DNA of 15,771 nt from Tateyamaria sp. (GCA_018668195.1 JABITU010000275.1:1-15771); one strand, 5' to 3'; counted from the first letter of the stretch, positions 1-6,557 are shown. Numbers and translations: made by a program. The notes: a model not told the origin generated them from the sequence alone.

Positions 1-79
1 GCCGCCCCTCACAAGTCCCGCCGATGTAATCGGTGGGTAACCTTGCTGTTTGCTCTGTGGTCGGATCGGTAGCGGTCAT
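1..79 (-). CDS. 5' end of an unidentified gene leaving the window
   Basis: On the minus strand an ATG at 79-77 overlaps the TGA stop (78-76) of the upstream gene in the ATGA arrangement. It opens a frame that stays open to the window edge. The 26 visible residues begin MTATDPTTEQTARLPTDY and contain a Cys near residue 24; I do not recognise a family. The overlap suggests translational coupling to the upstream DNA-binding or replication-like gene, so the two were probably one phage- or plasmid-type operon. With so little protein visible, function is unknown. The start is inferred from the overlap only, as no clear Shine-Dalgarno sequence precedes it. Confidence 0.45.
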   Translation of the reverse strand, partial: MTATDPTTEQTARLPTDYIGGTCEGR

Positions 80-718
80 GTTCTGAGGCCAGCGGCTTGG
101 ATTTGGGCCTGCGACACCAGCTTTGAGGCAAGCAATGCCATGACCTGCGGGGCCGTAATATGTTTGCACATCGGGCTGCGGTCACTGATCCAGCAGGCCA
201 GCCGCGCATGGTGATCAGCCTGCAAAGCTGCGGTCTTTCCGCGATCTTCGGCCTGCTTCTCGACATAAGCCTGCCAGCGCCGCGAATGGAACCAGTTATC
301 GGAAAAACAGACCTTGGAACGGGTGAAACCTGCGCTGTCGGCGGCATAGGCTTGGACGGCTTGCAGCAAGTCCTCCGGTGCAATCCCTTCCTTCATGGCC
401 TCTTCGATCTGGGCAAGGCAGGCCGCTTTGCCGCGCAAACGGTCTGGCGGATATGCTGCTAAAATCTTCTCAGCTTCTTCATCCGCCGCCTCGCGCTTGC
501 GCGTAGGTGGTTTATGGATGGTTTTAGGATGGTTTGGGGGCCGTGGTGGCCCCGGTACCCCGGCCACAGTGGCCCCCGTACCGGGGCCAGACTGGACGGG
601 GGCCACTGTGGACCCCGTCTCAATCTCGGGCTCTAGCGTGGGTTCCAGCGCCTCGACCTTGGTGAGATCGACCCGGTAAACGACGGTGAAACCGTTCTTG
701 CAGGTCCGTGCGCCAGTC
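76..718 (-). pseudogene. C-terminal fragment of a phage/plasmid-type DNA-binding (replication-like) protein, cut by the IS
   Basis: The frame is open from the IS border at 718 to TGA at 78-76. It gives about 213 residues that enter without a proper start: first TGARTCKNGFTVVYRVDL, then an acidic stretch, then a Pro/Gly-rich linker (around GPGTGATVAGVPGPPRPP). A basic segment follows (KPPTRKRE), then a charged helical C-terminal domain with Trp/Phe-rich FSDNWFHSRRWQAYVEKQ. The layout resembles Rhodobacteraceae prophage or plasmid helix-turn-helix proteins, in which an N-terminal winged helix precedes a variable linker. That N-terminal half is missing here, and it does not reappear across the IS at 2222. 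The family call is inference. A shorter product could start at the GTG at 606-604, but the same frame is clearly coding further upstream. It is very probably inactive. Confidence 0.5.
548..611. repeat. Nested GC-rich inverted repeats inside the linker-coding stretch
   Basis: Arms CCACAGTGGCCCCCGT (564-579) and ACGGGGGCCACTGTGG (596-611) are exact reverse complements over 16 bp with a 16-nt spacer. An alternative 11-bp pair, GGCCCCGGTAC (548-558) with GTACCGGGGCC (578-588), overlaps the left arm. In addition, 544-567 and 567-590 form an imperfect direct repeat (18 of 24 positions equal). The DNA encodes the Pro/Gly/Thr/Val linker of the fragment at 76-718. It could be simple repeat expansion in a low-complexity linker, or a replication origin embedded in a replication gene as in lambda O. 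Confidence 0.7.
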
Positions 719-746
719 TGTCCGTCATCAGAGTTTTTGGAACCAA
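719..746 (+). repeat. Left terminal inverted repeat of the IS
   Basis: It begins TGTCCGTCATCAGAG and matches the inverted right end at 19 of 28 positions, including TGTC at the tip, TCAG in the middle and CCAA at the inner end. Alignment continues more weakly inward (CTAAGGGAGAGTTTG against CTAAGAGAGTGTTTG). The outer boundary is less certain than at the right end, because there is only one left end in the window. Confidence 0.6.
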
Positions 747-792
747 TGGCAGCTTAAACTAAGGGAGAGTTTGGCTCATCTTGTTGGTTTCA

Positions 793-1773
793 TTATGCGG
801 CGTGCTGGCGGTGATGCAAGCGTCGCGCTTCGAGTGTCTTTCGTTTAATGCTTTCGCGTTGTTTTAGAATGGCTTTGTCACGGCCGAAGTAGACGTCGGC
901 AGGTGTGACGTTGTTGATGCTCTCGTGATAGCGTTGGTGATTGTAGTGGTGGACGAAGGCTTCGATCTGGGCCTCGAGGTCACCCGGCAGGAAGTAGTTT
1001 TCCAACAAGATGCGGTTCTTTAAAGTCTGATGCCAACGCTCGATCTTGCCTTGGGTTTGCGGATGATATGGCGCACCGCGAGAGTGCTTCATGCCCTTGT
1101 CCTGCAACCACTCAGCCAAGTCGCCAGAGACGTAGCTTGAGCCGTTATCGCTGAGTAGGCGTGGCTTGTGGACGACATGCACCTGATCGCAACCAGATGC
1201 CCGCAACGCGAGGTCCAGTGTGTCCGTCACGTTTTCAGCCCGCATGTTGGTGCAGAGCTTCCAGGAGACGATGTAGCGGCTGTAATCGTCAAGGACCGTA
1301 CTGAGATAGAACCAGCCCCAACCCAATACCTTGATGTAGGTGAAGTCTGTTTGCCAAAGTTGATTGATAGCAGTTGTTTTATCTTTGAACTCACTGGCTG
1401 CCTTTATGACTATGAAGGCAGGGCTGGTGATCAGATCATGGGCCTTCAGCACGCGGTACACTGTAGATTCCGATACAAAGTAGCGCTCTTGATCAGTGAA
1501 CGTCACCGCCAACTCGCGCGGTGACAGCTCTGTCTCCTGCAAGGCGAAGTCGACAATCTTGCGCTTCACCTCGTCAGGAACGCGGTTCCAGACATGTTTA
1601 GGCTTGGGAGATTGATCCTCAAGGCCTGCTTCGCCACGCTGCAAATACCGATCATACCAACGATAGAACGTCGTGCGAGGGATACCCAGCTTGGCCAGAG
1701 TCAGGCGTGCCGACAGATGGCTTTCCTCAACAAGCCGGATGATCTCTAACTTCTCGGATGCGGGATACCTCAT
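793..1773 (-). CDS. IS3-family transposase OrfB (DDE integrase core)
   Basis: This 326-residue protein is the catalytic half of the transposase. An N-terminal helix-turn-helix region (about residues 1-60, LAKLGIPRTTFYRWYDRYLQ) and a second HTH-like part (to about 115) precede the rve/RNase H-fold core. The DDE residues are visible in WQTDFTYI, LLSDNGSSY and QGKIERWHQTLKNR. Its ATG overlaps the orfA TGA (ATGA), so it could be made by translational coupling. The same frame is also open upstream across the A7G run at 1808-1801, so an OrfAB fusion by -1 frameshifting is possible. No disabling mutation is seen, and the C-terminus is basic. Confidence 0.93.
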   Translation of the reverse strand: MRYPASEKLEIIRLVEESHLSARLTLAKLGIPRTTFYRWYDRYLQRGEAGLEDQSPKPKHVWNRVPDEVKRKIVDFALQETELSPRELAVTFTDQERYFVSESTVYRVLKAHDLITSPAFIVIKAASEFKDKTTAINQLWQTDFTYIKVLGWGWFYLSTVLDDYSRYIVSWKLCTNMRAENVTDTLDLALRASGCDQVHVVHKPRLLSDNGSSYVSGDLAEWLQDKGMKHSRGAPYHPQTQGKIERWHQTLKNRILLENYFLPGDLEAQIEAFVHHYNHQRYHESINNVTPADVYFGRDKAILKQRESIKRKTLEARRLHHRQHAA

Positions 1774-2135
1774 TCGTGGTCGCCCCCATCGCCTGTCATA
1801 CTTTTTTTGAGAAGACGCAGCTCAAGCGTCTGCTCCGCGACCACCTCCTTGAGATCCTTTGCCTCCCGGCGCAGTTCCTTGACCTCGTCAGTGTTTGCTG
1901 CACGCGCCGTATCGCCAGCTAAACGCTTCTTACCGGCTTCCATGAAGTCCTTGGACCATTTGTAATAGATGCCCTGCGATATGCCTTCACGGCGACAAAG
2001 CTCAGCAATGCTGTCCTCACCCCGCAGCCCATCCAGCACGATCCGGATTTTCTCTTCGGATGAATAGTGCTTGCGCGTTGCACGCTTGATGTCTTTGACG
2101 ATCTTCTCGCCTGGGCTCTTCATTGTCTTTCTCAT
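1770..2135 (-). CDS. IS3-family transposase OrfA (HTH_Tnp_1-type DNA-binding subunit)
   Basis: From the ATG at 2135 the product has 121 residues and starts MRKTMKSPGEKIVKDIKR. GAGGAG at 2147-2142 lies six bases upstream of this ATG, so I prefer it to the longer in-frame start at 2183. The HTH lies at about residues 25-65 (SSEEKIRIVLDGLRGEDSIA, then RREGISQGIYYKW). A leucine-zipper-like coiled coil follows (VKELRREAKDLKEVVAEQ, then LELRLLKK), as expected for OrfA binding the IS ends and pairing with OrfB. It ends inside the ATGA overlap with orfB. Confidence 0.9.
   Translation of the reverse strand: MRKTMKSPGEKIVKDIKRATRKHYSSEEKIRIVLDGLRGEDSIAELCRREGISQGIYYKWSKDFMEAGKKRLAGDTARAANTDEVKELRREAKDLKEVVAEQTLELRLLKKSMTGDGGDHE
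1801..1808 (-). promoter_or_regulatory. A7G run, candidate -1 frameshift site between orfA and orfB
   Basis: Near the end of orfA the minus strand reads CTC AAA AAA AGT, an A7G run. The -1 frame is open from there through to the orfB ATG (codons CAA AAA AAG TAT GAC and on to CGA ATG). A-runs are the classic IS3-family slip site. The heptamer register is not the ideal A_AAA_AAG in frame 0, so the ATGA overlap may be the main route to OrfB. Confidence 0.4.
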
Positions 2136-2193
2136 CGTCCACTCCTCGGTGGTTACGATGAGCAACAAACACTCTCTTAGCAAATCACACTAT

Positions 2194-2221
2194 TTGGACC
2201 CACAGGCGCTGACGTCAGACA
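2194..2221 (-). repeat. Right terminal inverted repeat of the IS (orfA side)
   Basis: Read on the minus strand it begins TGTCTGACGTCAGCGCCTG. The outer boundary is well supported because the copy at 3650-3780 is identical from this T inward and unrelated outside it. Confidence 0.8.
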
Positions 2222-2222
2222 T

Positions 2223-2807
2223 GCCGAAGTGCGTGTAAGCAAGGCAACAAAGAAGGGGCAGGCGCGTTTTGTGCAAACACAGCCAAGCGCAAACAATGCA
2301 CTTAAGGAATGGCGAAAAGTTTCTCCGCACACGGCTGCAAATGACTGGGTTTGGTTTGGACAGCAGCACGATGCAGGCGGCAAAGCGACACAGATTGGTG
2401 ACTTAAACAAAAGCTTTCAGCAGTATCTCAAAGCGATTGATTTTGAGGCCAGGCAAGATGGCTTGCTTTATGACAGGGATGGGGACAGGCGCAGCTTATA
2501 TAGCTTGCGGCACACTTACGCTACATTGCGCTTGGAGAAGGGCGACGTGAGCGTTTATGACTTGAGCATCAACATGGGCTGCAAAGTTAAGCAGATTGAA
2601 ACGCATTACAGTCACGTCGTTTCAAAACAGCGCAGGCAGCAAATCACACGTACTAACAAGAAGCAGAAACGTGCAATTGATGTAGGGCAGGGCGCGGTGA
2701 TGCAGGGTGATGCGTTTATTGCTGAGGCACTGCGCAGATTGAATGCTGGCGAGTTAAGTGACGAAGCATTTTTGGCGATAGCAAAATCAAATAAAGCGAA
2801 GGAGTAA
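2223..2807 (+). pseudogene. Tyrosine recombinase (integrase), C-terminal fragment
   Basis: The frame runs directly out of the IS right end with no start codon or ribosome site of its own; a GTG at 2229 is in frame but probably incidental. About 194 residues cover most of the catalytic domain of a phage-type integrase. The beta-hairpin lysine region (VSKATKKGQARFV), the box II motif LYSLRHTYATLRL (Arg and His present, Tyr at the first position of HxxR) and the tyrosine nucleophile in IETHYSHV are all visible. The SAM-like core-binding domain and the first catalytic Arg are lost, so it cannot be a working recombinase. The tail is Lys/Arg-rich, then acidic. A degraded N-terminal piece of the same kind of protein lies downstream at 3810. 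The signal peptide gene at 2811 follows with a 3-bp gap. Confidence 0.85.
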
Positions 2808-2810
2808 TAG

Positions 2811-3191
2811 GTGTTTATTAAAAATTCAGTAACCTGTGCACTAGCAATTTCTGCCATGTTGGGAGCCACAGGCGTTGCAGCGGATACAAGTGCTTTTGAT
2901 GGAATTTACAAGCCACGTGGCTCTAATTTTGAGAGCTGGGATTGCAAAACGATTGGGCAAGATGGTGGTGCTGTAGCAATTGATGGAAATGTGTTGAGAG
3001 GCGTTGAAACTTACTGTAAACTCAATAATCCTGTTAACGTAAACGGAATGAGCGCAGTGTTATTTGACGCTGAATGTGCTGGTGAAGGTTACGAGTGGGC
3101 GGAGCGGGTTATGTTTATGACCGCTGATTTTGGGATTTACTACATTACCGACAAATTTGTGGCTGAGTGGCAAAGTTGTGCAGTTCAGTAA
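2811..3191 (+). CDS. Small secreted four-cysteine protein, unknown function
   Basis: The product has 126 residues and a GTG start. AAGGAG at 2799-2804, inside the end of the integrase frame, sits six bases before it and decides the start. A Sec signal peptide is clear (about residues 1-24, hydrophobic CALAISAMLGATGVAA, then cleavage before DTSAF). The mature part, about 102 residues, holds four Cys (in WDCK, TYCKL, AECAGE, QSCAVQ), enough for two periplasmic disulfides. The core IGQDGGAVAIDGNVLRGVE resembles a small hypothetical family I associate with Rhodobacteraceae, but I know no function. It would be co-transcribed with the integrase remnant, or rely on a promoter inside it. GC is lower than in the core genes. 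It looks intact and is a cargo or accessory gene. Confidence 0.75.
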   Translation: MFIKNSVTCALAISAMLGATGVAADTSAFDGIYKPRGSNFESWDCKTIGQDGGAVAIDGNVLRGVETYCKLNNPVNVNGMSAVLFDAECAGEGYEWAERVMFMTADFGIYYITDKFVAEWQSCAVQ

Positions 3192-3285
3192 TCAAATCAG
3201 TTCAATCGCATTTCGCAACTTGTTTTTGTTGTAATCAATGTACCGTTTTAAAGCGTATTGCAGACTGCACATTTTTTCCTTTGTA

Positions 3286-3316
3286 AGCAAGTTCTGAAAA
3301 AGTGTCAGAACTTGCT
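3286..3316. repeat. 12-bp perfect hairpin between two convergent genes
   Basis: AGCAAGTTCTGA (3286-3297) and TCAGAACTTGCT (3305-3316) are exact reverse complements with a 7-nt loop AAAAGTG. The hairpin lies between the stop of the secreted protein (3191) and the stop of the minus-strand gene (3332), a position that suits a bidirectional terminator. Neither side has a proper U-tract, so intrinsic termination is likely but not proven. Confidence 0.55.
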
Positions 3317-3331
3317 ATATAATCAAAAAAC

Positions 3332-3649
3332 TCACTGCAAAATATAGACCGTTTCTTTCTTACTTTTCTGGCCAACTACTTTCATCAAATTGCCTGACAA
3401 ATAGACTTTTTGACAATCAGTTCCTCTATCTTTTGTCCCCACACGCACATTTCGGCAAAATCGACCTTTGCTCCAATTCCATCGTCCGCTCAGTTTTGCC
3501 CCGTTTATTTTCCCCGTAATTGTGCCGTCTTCATTAATAATAAGCCAAGCATCGCCTTCTGATGCAACCACACGTTTCCCCACCACACCATCTGCGTATT
3601 CACCCAAAGTTTTAACCTGTTTGAACTGTTCAGCGATTGATGTTGTACT
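3332..3649 (-). pseudogene. 5'-truncated small exported-type protein (family often labelled dihydrodipicolinate reductase)
   Basis: The frame is open on the minus strand from the IS border at 3649 to the stop at 3334-3332, about 105 residues. It enters as STTSIAEQFKQVKTLGEY and continues through WLIINEDGTITGKINGAKLS, GRWNWSKGRFCRNVRVG and CQKVYLSG. The pattern of a DGTITG turn, GxWxWxxGxFCR and a second Cys matches a small Rhodobacteraceae family that databases often call dihydrodipicolinate reductase, although it lacks any Rossmann fold. The label is surely wrong and the function unknown. The two Cys could form a disulfide. A signal peptide would be expected in the missing N-terminus, which the IS end removed. 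Restart at the TTG at 3607 is possible but would make an unexported product, so I call it broken. Confidence 0.6.
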
Positions 3650-3780
3650 TGTCTGACGTCAGCGCCTGTGGGTCCAAATAGTGTGATTTGCTAAGAGAGT
3701 GTTTGTTGCTCATCGTAACCACCGAGGAGTGGACGATGAGAAAGACAATGAAGAGCCCAGGCGAGAAGATCGTCAAAGAC
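3650..3780 (+). mobile_element. Truncated second copy of the IS right end, inverted
   Basis: The 131 bp are identical, base for base by eye, to the reverse complement of 2091-2221. They include the terminal TGTCTGACGTCAGC, the GAGGAG ribosome site and the first 15 codons of orfA. Identity stops after CGTCAAAGAC at 3780; the next bases (AAAGACGAGGAC) repeat the AAAGAC, so microhomology may have helped the deletion. Full identity suggests that the copy is recent or kept by gene conversion. Confidence 0.93.
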
Positions 3781-3795
3781 AAAGACGAGGACTAA
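3736..3795 (+). pseudogene. orfA remnant, 19 codons
   Basis: The truncated IS copy keeps the orfA start and ribosome site. The frame reads MRKTMKSPGEKIVKD and then leaves the IS as KDED before TAA at 3793. A 19-residue peptide could still be translated, but it lacks the whole HTH. Confidence 0.7.
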
Positions 3796-3809
3796 GCTGG
3801 CAGACTAGA

Positions 3810-4193
3810 ATGGCGTTTTACGAAAACAGACATGTAGTATTATGGCAGCGCGCTTGTGCTCTTTCAGCGCAATCTGGCTGTTGCTGTGCCGAACTCAAAA
3901 CCCAACGTCAGCTATACTGATATACGCAGCTAAAAGTAGCTGGGCACAAAGGCTACATCACACGCAGCACAAAACTGGCAAAGTATGAAGATGCGTATGC
4001 GTTCACACAGGCTGAATAATTGCGTTTGCAGCAAACAGTAAGGCTTGGGCATAACGTGGTTGAATACACGTTTGAGAAGCACTGGAACGATTGGTTTGCG
4101 CGCAACTTGCGCACCGGCACTTGGACGGCGCGTAGGAGTATTCTCACAGCTACTGAAATCAGATGGGTTGAGCCTTCGCAGGCGCGGGACTAG
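3810..4193 (+). pseudogene. Degraded N-terminal part of a tyrosine recombinase (integrase)
   Basis: One reading frame starts with MAFYENRHVVLWQRA and carries on across two nonsense codons (TGA 3918-3920, TAA 4017-4019). It gives VAGHKGYITRSTKLAKYEDA, then FTQAE, then LRLQQTVRLGHN and VVEYTFEKHWNDWFARNLRT. This is the usual order of a phage integrase N-terminus: a beta-strand arm domain with a GYITRSTK turn, then the SAM-like core-binding domain opening with YTFEKHWNDWF. Similarity fades near 4135, and the frame closes at TAG 4191. The low-quality stretch 3850-3920 suggests extra frameshifts. It may be the lost front half of the integrase at 2223, now displaced downstream of its own C-terminus, or a relic of a sister integrase. 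Confidence 0.55.
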
Positions 4194-4264
4194 ATACCAT
4201 GCCCGCCACCGGATCGAGGCGAGGATGCGCTTCCCCAAAGCATTCGGTGCATGCATCATGACGA

Positions 4265-4354
4265 AAGACCCAGACCGCCAAATTCCACATTCGCATCGCT
4301 CTCATGAACCGCTGCAATGACAACGGCACGTTCCAGATTATCCGCGTGGCATGA
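4265..4354 (+). pseudogene. Possible transposase C-terminal relic
   Basis: A short frame reads TAKFHIRIALMNRCNDNG, then FQIIRVA and TGA at 4352. The preceding frame, one base off, reads KAFGACIMTKDPDRQ. Joined by a one-base indel near 4280, these look like the tail of a DDE transposase, ending in a conserved IRIALMNRF-type helix and a short basic C-terminus. I cannot name the family and the call rests on pattern memory. Confidence 0.25.
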
Positions 4355-4419
4355 CCTTGGCGGGGTAAGGGGCGGTCACGGCTCAGGCGGAAATTGCGAA
4401 ACATCGCCTAATATTCGTA

Positions 4420-4611
4420 CTAAAAGATCTGTCTTTCATTGAGGGGTTCCATTGCCGTGATCTGCTTGTCTAGCTTGGTGCAGGCGGCATTGGCCCTGTC
4501 AACAAGGGCATCGCCCAGCACTTTGCGGCGCACAAATTCACCTTGGGCGAAATTATCAATTATGCGATCGTCCCTTTGGGCTGTGACATCACGACAAGAC
4601 GCATTCGTATA
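4420..4611 (-). pseudogene. Carboxymuconolactone decarboxylase (PcaC-like) N-terminal remnant
   Basis: On the minus strand an open frame of 63 residues contains IIDNFAQGEFVRRKVLGDAL, then VDRANAACTKLDKQIT. This follows the N-terminus of gamma-carboxymuconolactone decarboxylases (FxxGxxVRRxVLGDAxVDRA, then TxxD). It lacks a proper start codon and has only about 40 residues of similarity. It loses the rest of the domain, including the AWG/W-rich part, before a stop at 4422-4420. It is therefore a dead fragment, perhaps left by the deletion that formed the accessory region beside aspS. Confidence 0.45.
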
Positions 4612-4706
4612 TCATGGCCAATCTCCCTTTGTTGCCTTGACTTTCCCCTGCGTGACAGATGTACCTGCGCCGATATTTGAACCGGGCCTAGATGGGGATA
4701 GAAAAC

Positions 4707-6557
4707 ATGCATGCTTACCGCTCTCACACCTGCGCTGCGCTGACCTCGGCAAATGTGGGTGAAACAGTTCGCCTGTCGGGCTGGGTGCACCGCGTGCGCG
4801 ATCATGGCGGGGTGCTGTTCATTGACCTGCGCGACCATTATGGCATGACACAGGTTTTATGCGACGGCGACAGCCCAGTGTTTACCGAAGTGGAGAAACT
4901 GCGCAGCGAGTGGTGCATTCGAATCGACGGCGAGGTGAAAGCCCGCGATGAAAGTCTGATCAATCCCAAACTGCCCACAGGCGAGATCGAGATCTACGTA
5001 CGTGACCTCGAAGTGTTGGGCCCCGCTGGTGAATTGCCTTTGATGGTGTTTGGCGATCAGGAATACCCCGAAGAAACGCGACTGACCTACCGTTACCTCG
5101 ATCTGCGCCGCGAAAAGATGCAAGCCAACATGGCGCTGCGCTCTGACGTTGTGTCATCGATCCGCAAGCGGATGTGGGATCAAAGCTTTCGAGAATATCA
5201 GACCCCGATTATCACGGCCTCGTCCCCCGAGGGTGCCCGCGATTTTCTGGTGCCGTCGCGGCTGCATCCGGGCAAGTTTTACGCCCTGCCACAAGCCCCG
5301 CAGCAGTTCAAACAGCTGCTGATGGTGTCTGGCTTTGACAAATATTTTCAGATCGCGCCGTGTTTCCGCGACGAAGATCCCCGTGCAGACCGATCGCCGA
5401 CCGACTTTTACCAACTCGACCTCGAGATGAGCTTTGTCACGCAGCAGGATGTTTTCGACACGATCCAACCGGTTATCGCTGGTGTGTTCCAAGAGTTTGG
5501 CGGCGGGCGCAAGGTGGATCAAACTTGGGAACAGATCAGCTATCGCGATGCTGCGCTGTGGTACGGCAGCGACAAGCCCGACCTACGCAATCCAATCAAG
5601 ATGCAGGTTGTTTCAGATCATTTCCGTGGCTCTGGATTTGCAATTTTCGCCAAATTGCTTGAGCAGGACGGCACCGAGATCCGCGCGATACCTGCACCGT
5701 CGGGCGGCAGCCGCAAATTCTGTGACCGCATGAACGCCTTTGCCCAGAAAGAGGGACTGCCAGGCATGGGGTATATTTTCTGGCGGGACAAGACGGCCGA
5801 CGCTGTGGCACAAGAGTTGGGCATCACGGTCAAAGACGCGCAGGCCAAGCTGAAATCGGGCGAGATTGAGGGCGGCATGGAAGCTGCCGGACCGCTGGCC
5901 AAAAACATAGGGCCAGAGCGCACCGAGGCTATTCGCCAGCAATTAGGCCTTGGTTTGGGCGATGCGGCTTTTTTCCTTGGCGGCAAGCCAAAGGCTTTCG
6001 AAGGTGTTGCAGGGCGTGCGCGCACCGTTATCGGCGAAGAGCTTGGCCTGACCGATACCGACCGGTTCGCCTTTGCTTGGATCGTGGATTTCCCGATCTA
6101 CGAGAAAGACGAGGAAACAGGCAAGATCGATTTTGAACACAACCCGTTCTCGATGCCGCAAGGCGGAATGGAAGCGTTGCAGGGCGATCCGCTGGATGTG
6201 TTGGGCTATCAATATGATCTGGCGTGCAATGGTTATGAACTGGTTTCGGGCGCGATCCGGAACCACCGCCCTGAAGTCATGTTCAAAGCCTTTGAAATTG
6301 CAGGTTACGACGAAGACGAAGTGCGCAAACGGTTTGGCGGGATGGTCAACGCATTCCAATACGGCGCGCCGCCCCACGGCGGCTGTGCTGCAGGCATCGA
6401 CAGAATCGTCATGTTGCTGGCGGGTGAACAAAACATCCGCGAGGTGATCCTATTCCCGATGAATCAACGTGCCGAAGACCTGATGATGAGCGCACCGTCA
6501 GAACCGATGAGCGATCAGTTGATGGAACTAGGTTTGCGGATCATTCCGCAGGATTAG
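4707..6557 (+). CDS. aspS: Aspartyl-tRNA synthetase, probably non-discriminating
   Basis: This class II synthetase charges tRNA-Asp in the cytoplasm. The 616-residue product has an N-terminal OB-fold anticodon domain (about residues 1-105, [13 protein letters not shown]), then the catalytic core: [14 protein letters not shown], motif 2 in [20 protein letters not shown], the bacterial insertion (GAD) domain around residues 290-420, and motif 3 in [15 protein letters not shown] chose the ATG at 4707 ([12 protein letters not shown]), which fits relatives; an ATG at 4692 would add five residues. GGGG at 4694-4697 is a weak ribosome site. His33 sits where tRNA-Asn-excluding enzymes such as that of E. 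coli carry Leu, so the enzyme probably also makes Asp-tRNA-Asn for GatCAB. It is slightly longer than the usual 590 residues. It is the first core gene after the accessory region. Confidence 0.97.
   Translation: MHAYRSHTCAALTSANVGETVRLSGWVHRVRDHGGVLFIDLRDHYGMTQVLCDGDSPVFTEVEKLRSEWCIRIDGEVKARDESLINPKLPTGEIEIYVRDLEVLGPAGELPLMVFGDQEYPEETRLTYRYLDLRREKMQANMALRSDVVSSIRKRMWDQSFREYQTPIITASSPEGARDFLVPSRLHPGKFYALPQAPQQFKQLLMVSGFDKYFQIAPCFRDEDPRADRSPTDFYQLDLEMSFVTQQDVFDTIQPVIAGVFQEFGGGRKVDQTWEQISYRDAALWYGSDKPDLRNPIKMQVVSDHFRGSGFAIFAKLLEQDGTEIRAIPAPSGGSRKFCDRMNAFAQKEGLPGMGYIFWRDKTADAVAQELGITVKDAQAKLKSGEIEGGMEAAGPLAKNIGPERTEAIRQQLGLGLGDAAFFLGGKPKAFEGVAGRARTVIGEELGLTDTDRFAFAWIVDFPIYEKDEETGKIDFEHNPFSMPQGGMEALQGDPLDVLGYQYDLACNGYELVSGAIRNHRPEVMFKAFEIAGYDEDEVRKRFGGMVNAFQYGAPPHGGCAAGIDRIVMLLAGEQNIREVILFPMNQRAEDLMMSAPSEPMSDQLMELGLRIIPQD

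Larger units (their letters stand above)
719..2221 (-). mobile_element. IS3-family insertion sequence, two-frame transposase
   Basis: This 1503-bp element carries orfA and orfB on the minus strand. Its right end is fixed by comparison with a second copy at 3650-3780, where identity begins at TGTCTGACGTCAGC. The left end, TGTCCGTCATCAGAG at 719, aligns to the right end over 28 nt with 19 matches, the usual imperfect IS3 termini with TG/CA tips. No target duplication is visible: the left flank is CAGTC and the right flank is TGCCG. The left flank belongs to a replication-like gene and the right flank to an integrase, so the element now sits at a rearrangement junction. Both frames look intact and it may still be active. 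I cannot give an ISfinder name. Confidence 0.88.

Noticed and set aside
719..3780. Composite transposon made of two IS copies
   Set aside because: The second copy keeps only one end and no transposase, the right ends face inward, and there is no target duplication around the whole.
3699..3920. 73-codon plus-strand frame across the truncated IS copy
   Set aside because: Its first part is the IS leader read out of frame (orfA uses another frame). Only the part from 3810 resembles anything, and that is counted as the integrase relic.
4637..4665. TTGACT with a 17-bp spacer to TGTACC as an aspS promoter
   Set aside because: The -35 is good but the -10 matches only three of six positions; not enough to list as a feature.
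4440..4680. Plus-strand frame with IGPVNKGIAQHFAAHKFT, at first suspected as a Rossmann-like fragment
   Set aside because: It is the complement of the PcaC-like remnant, which gives a far better family match on the minus strand.
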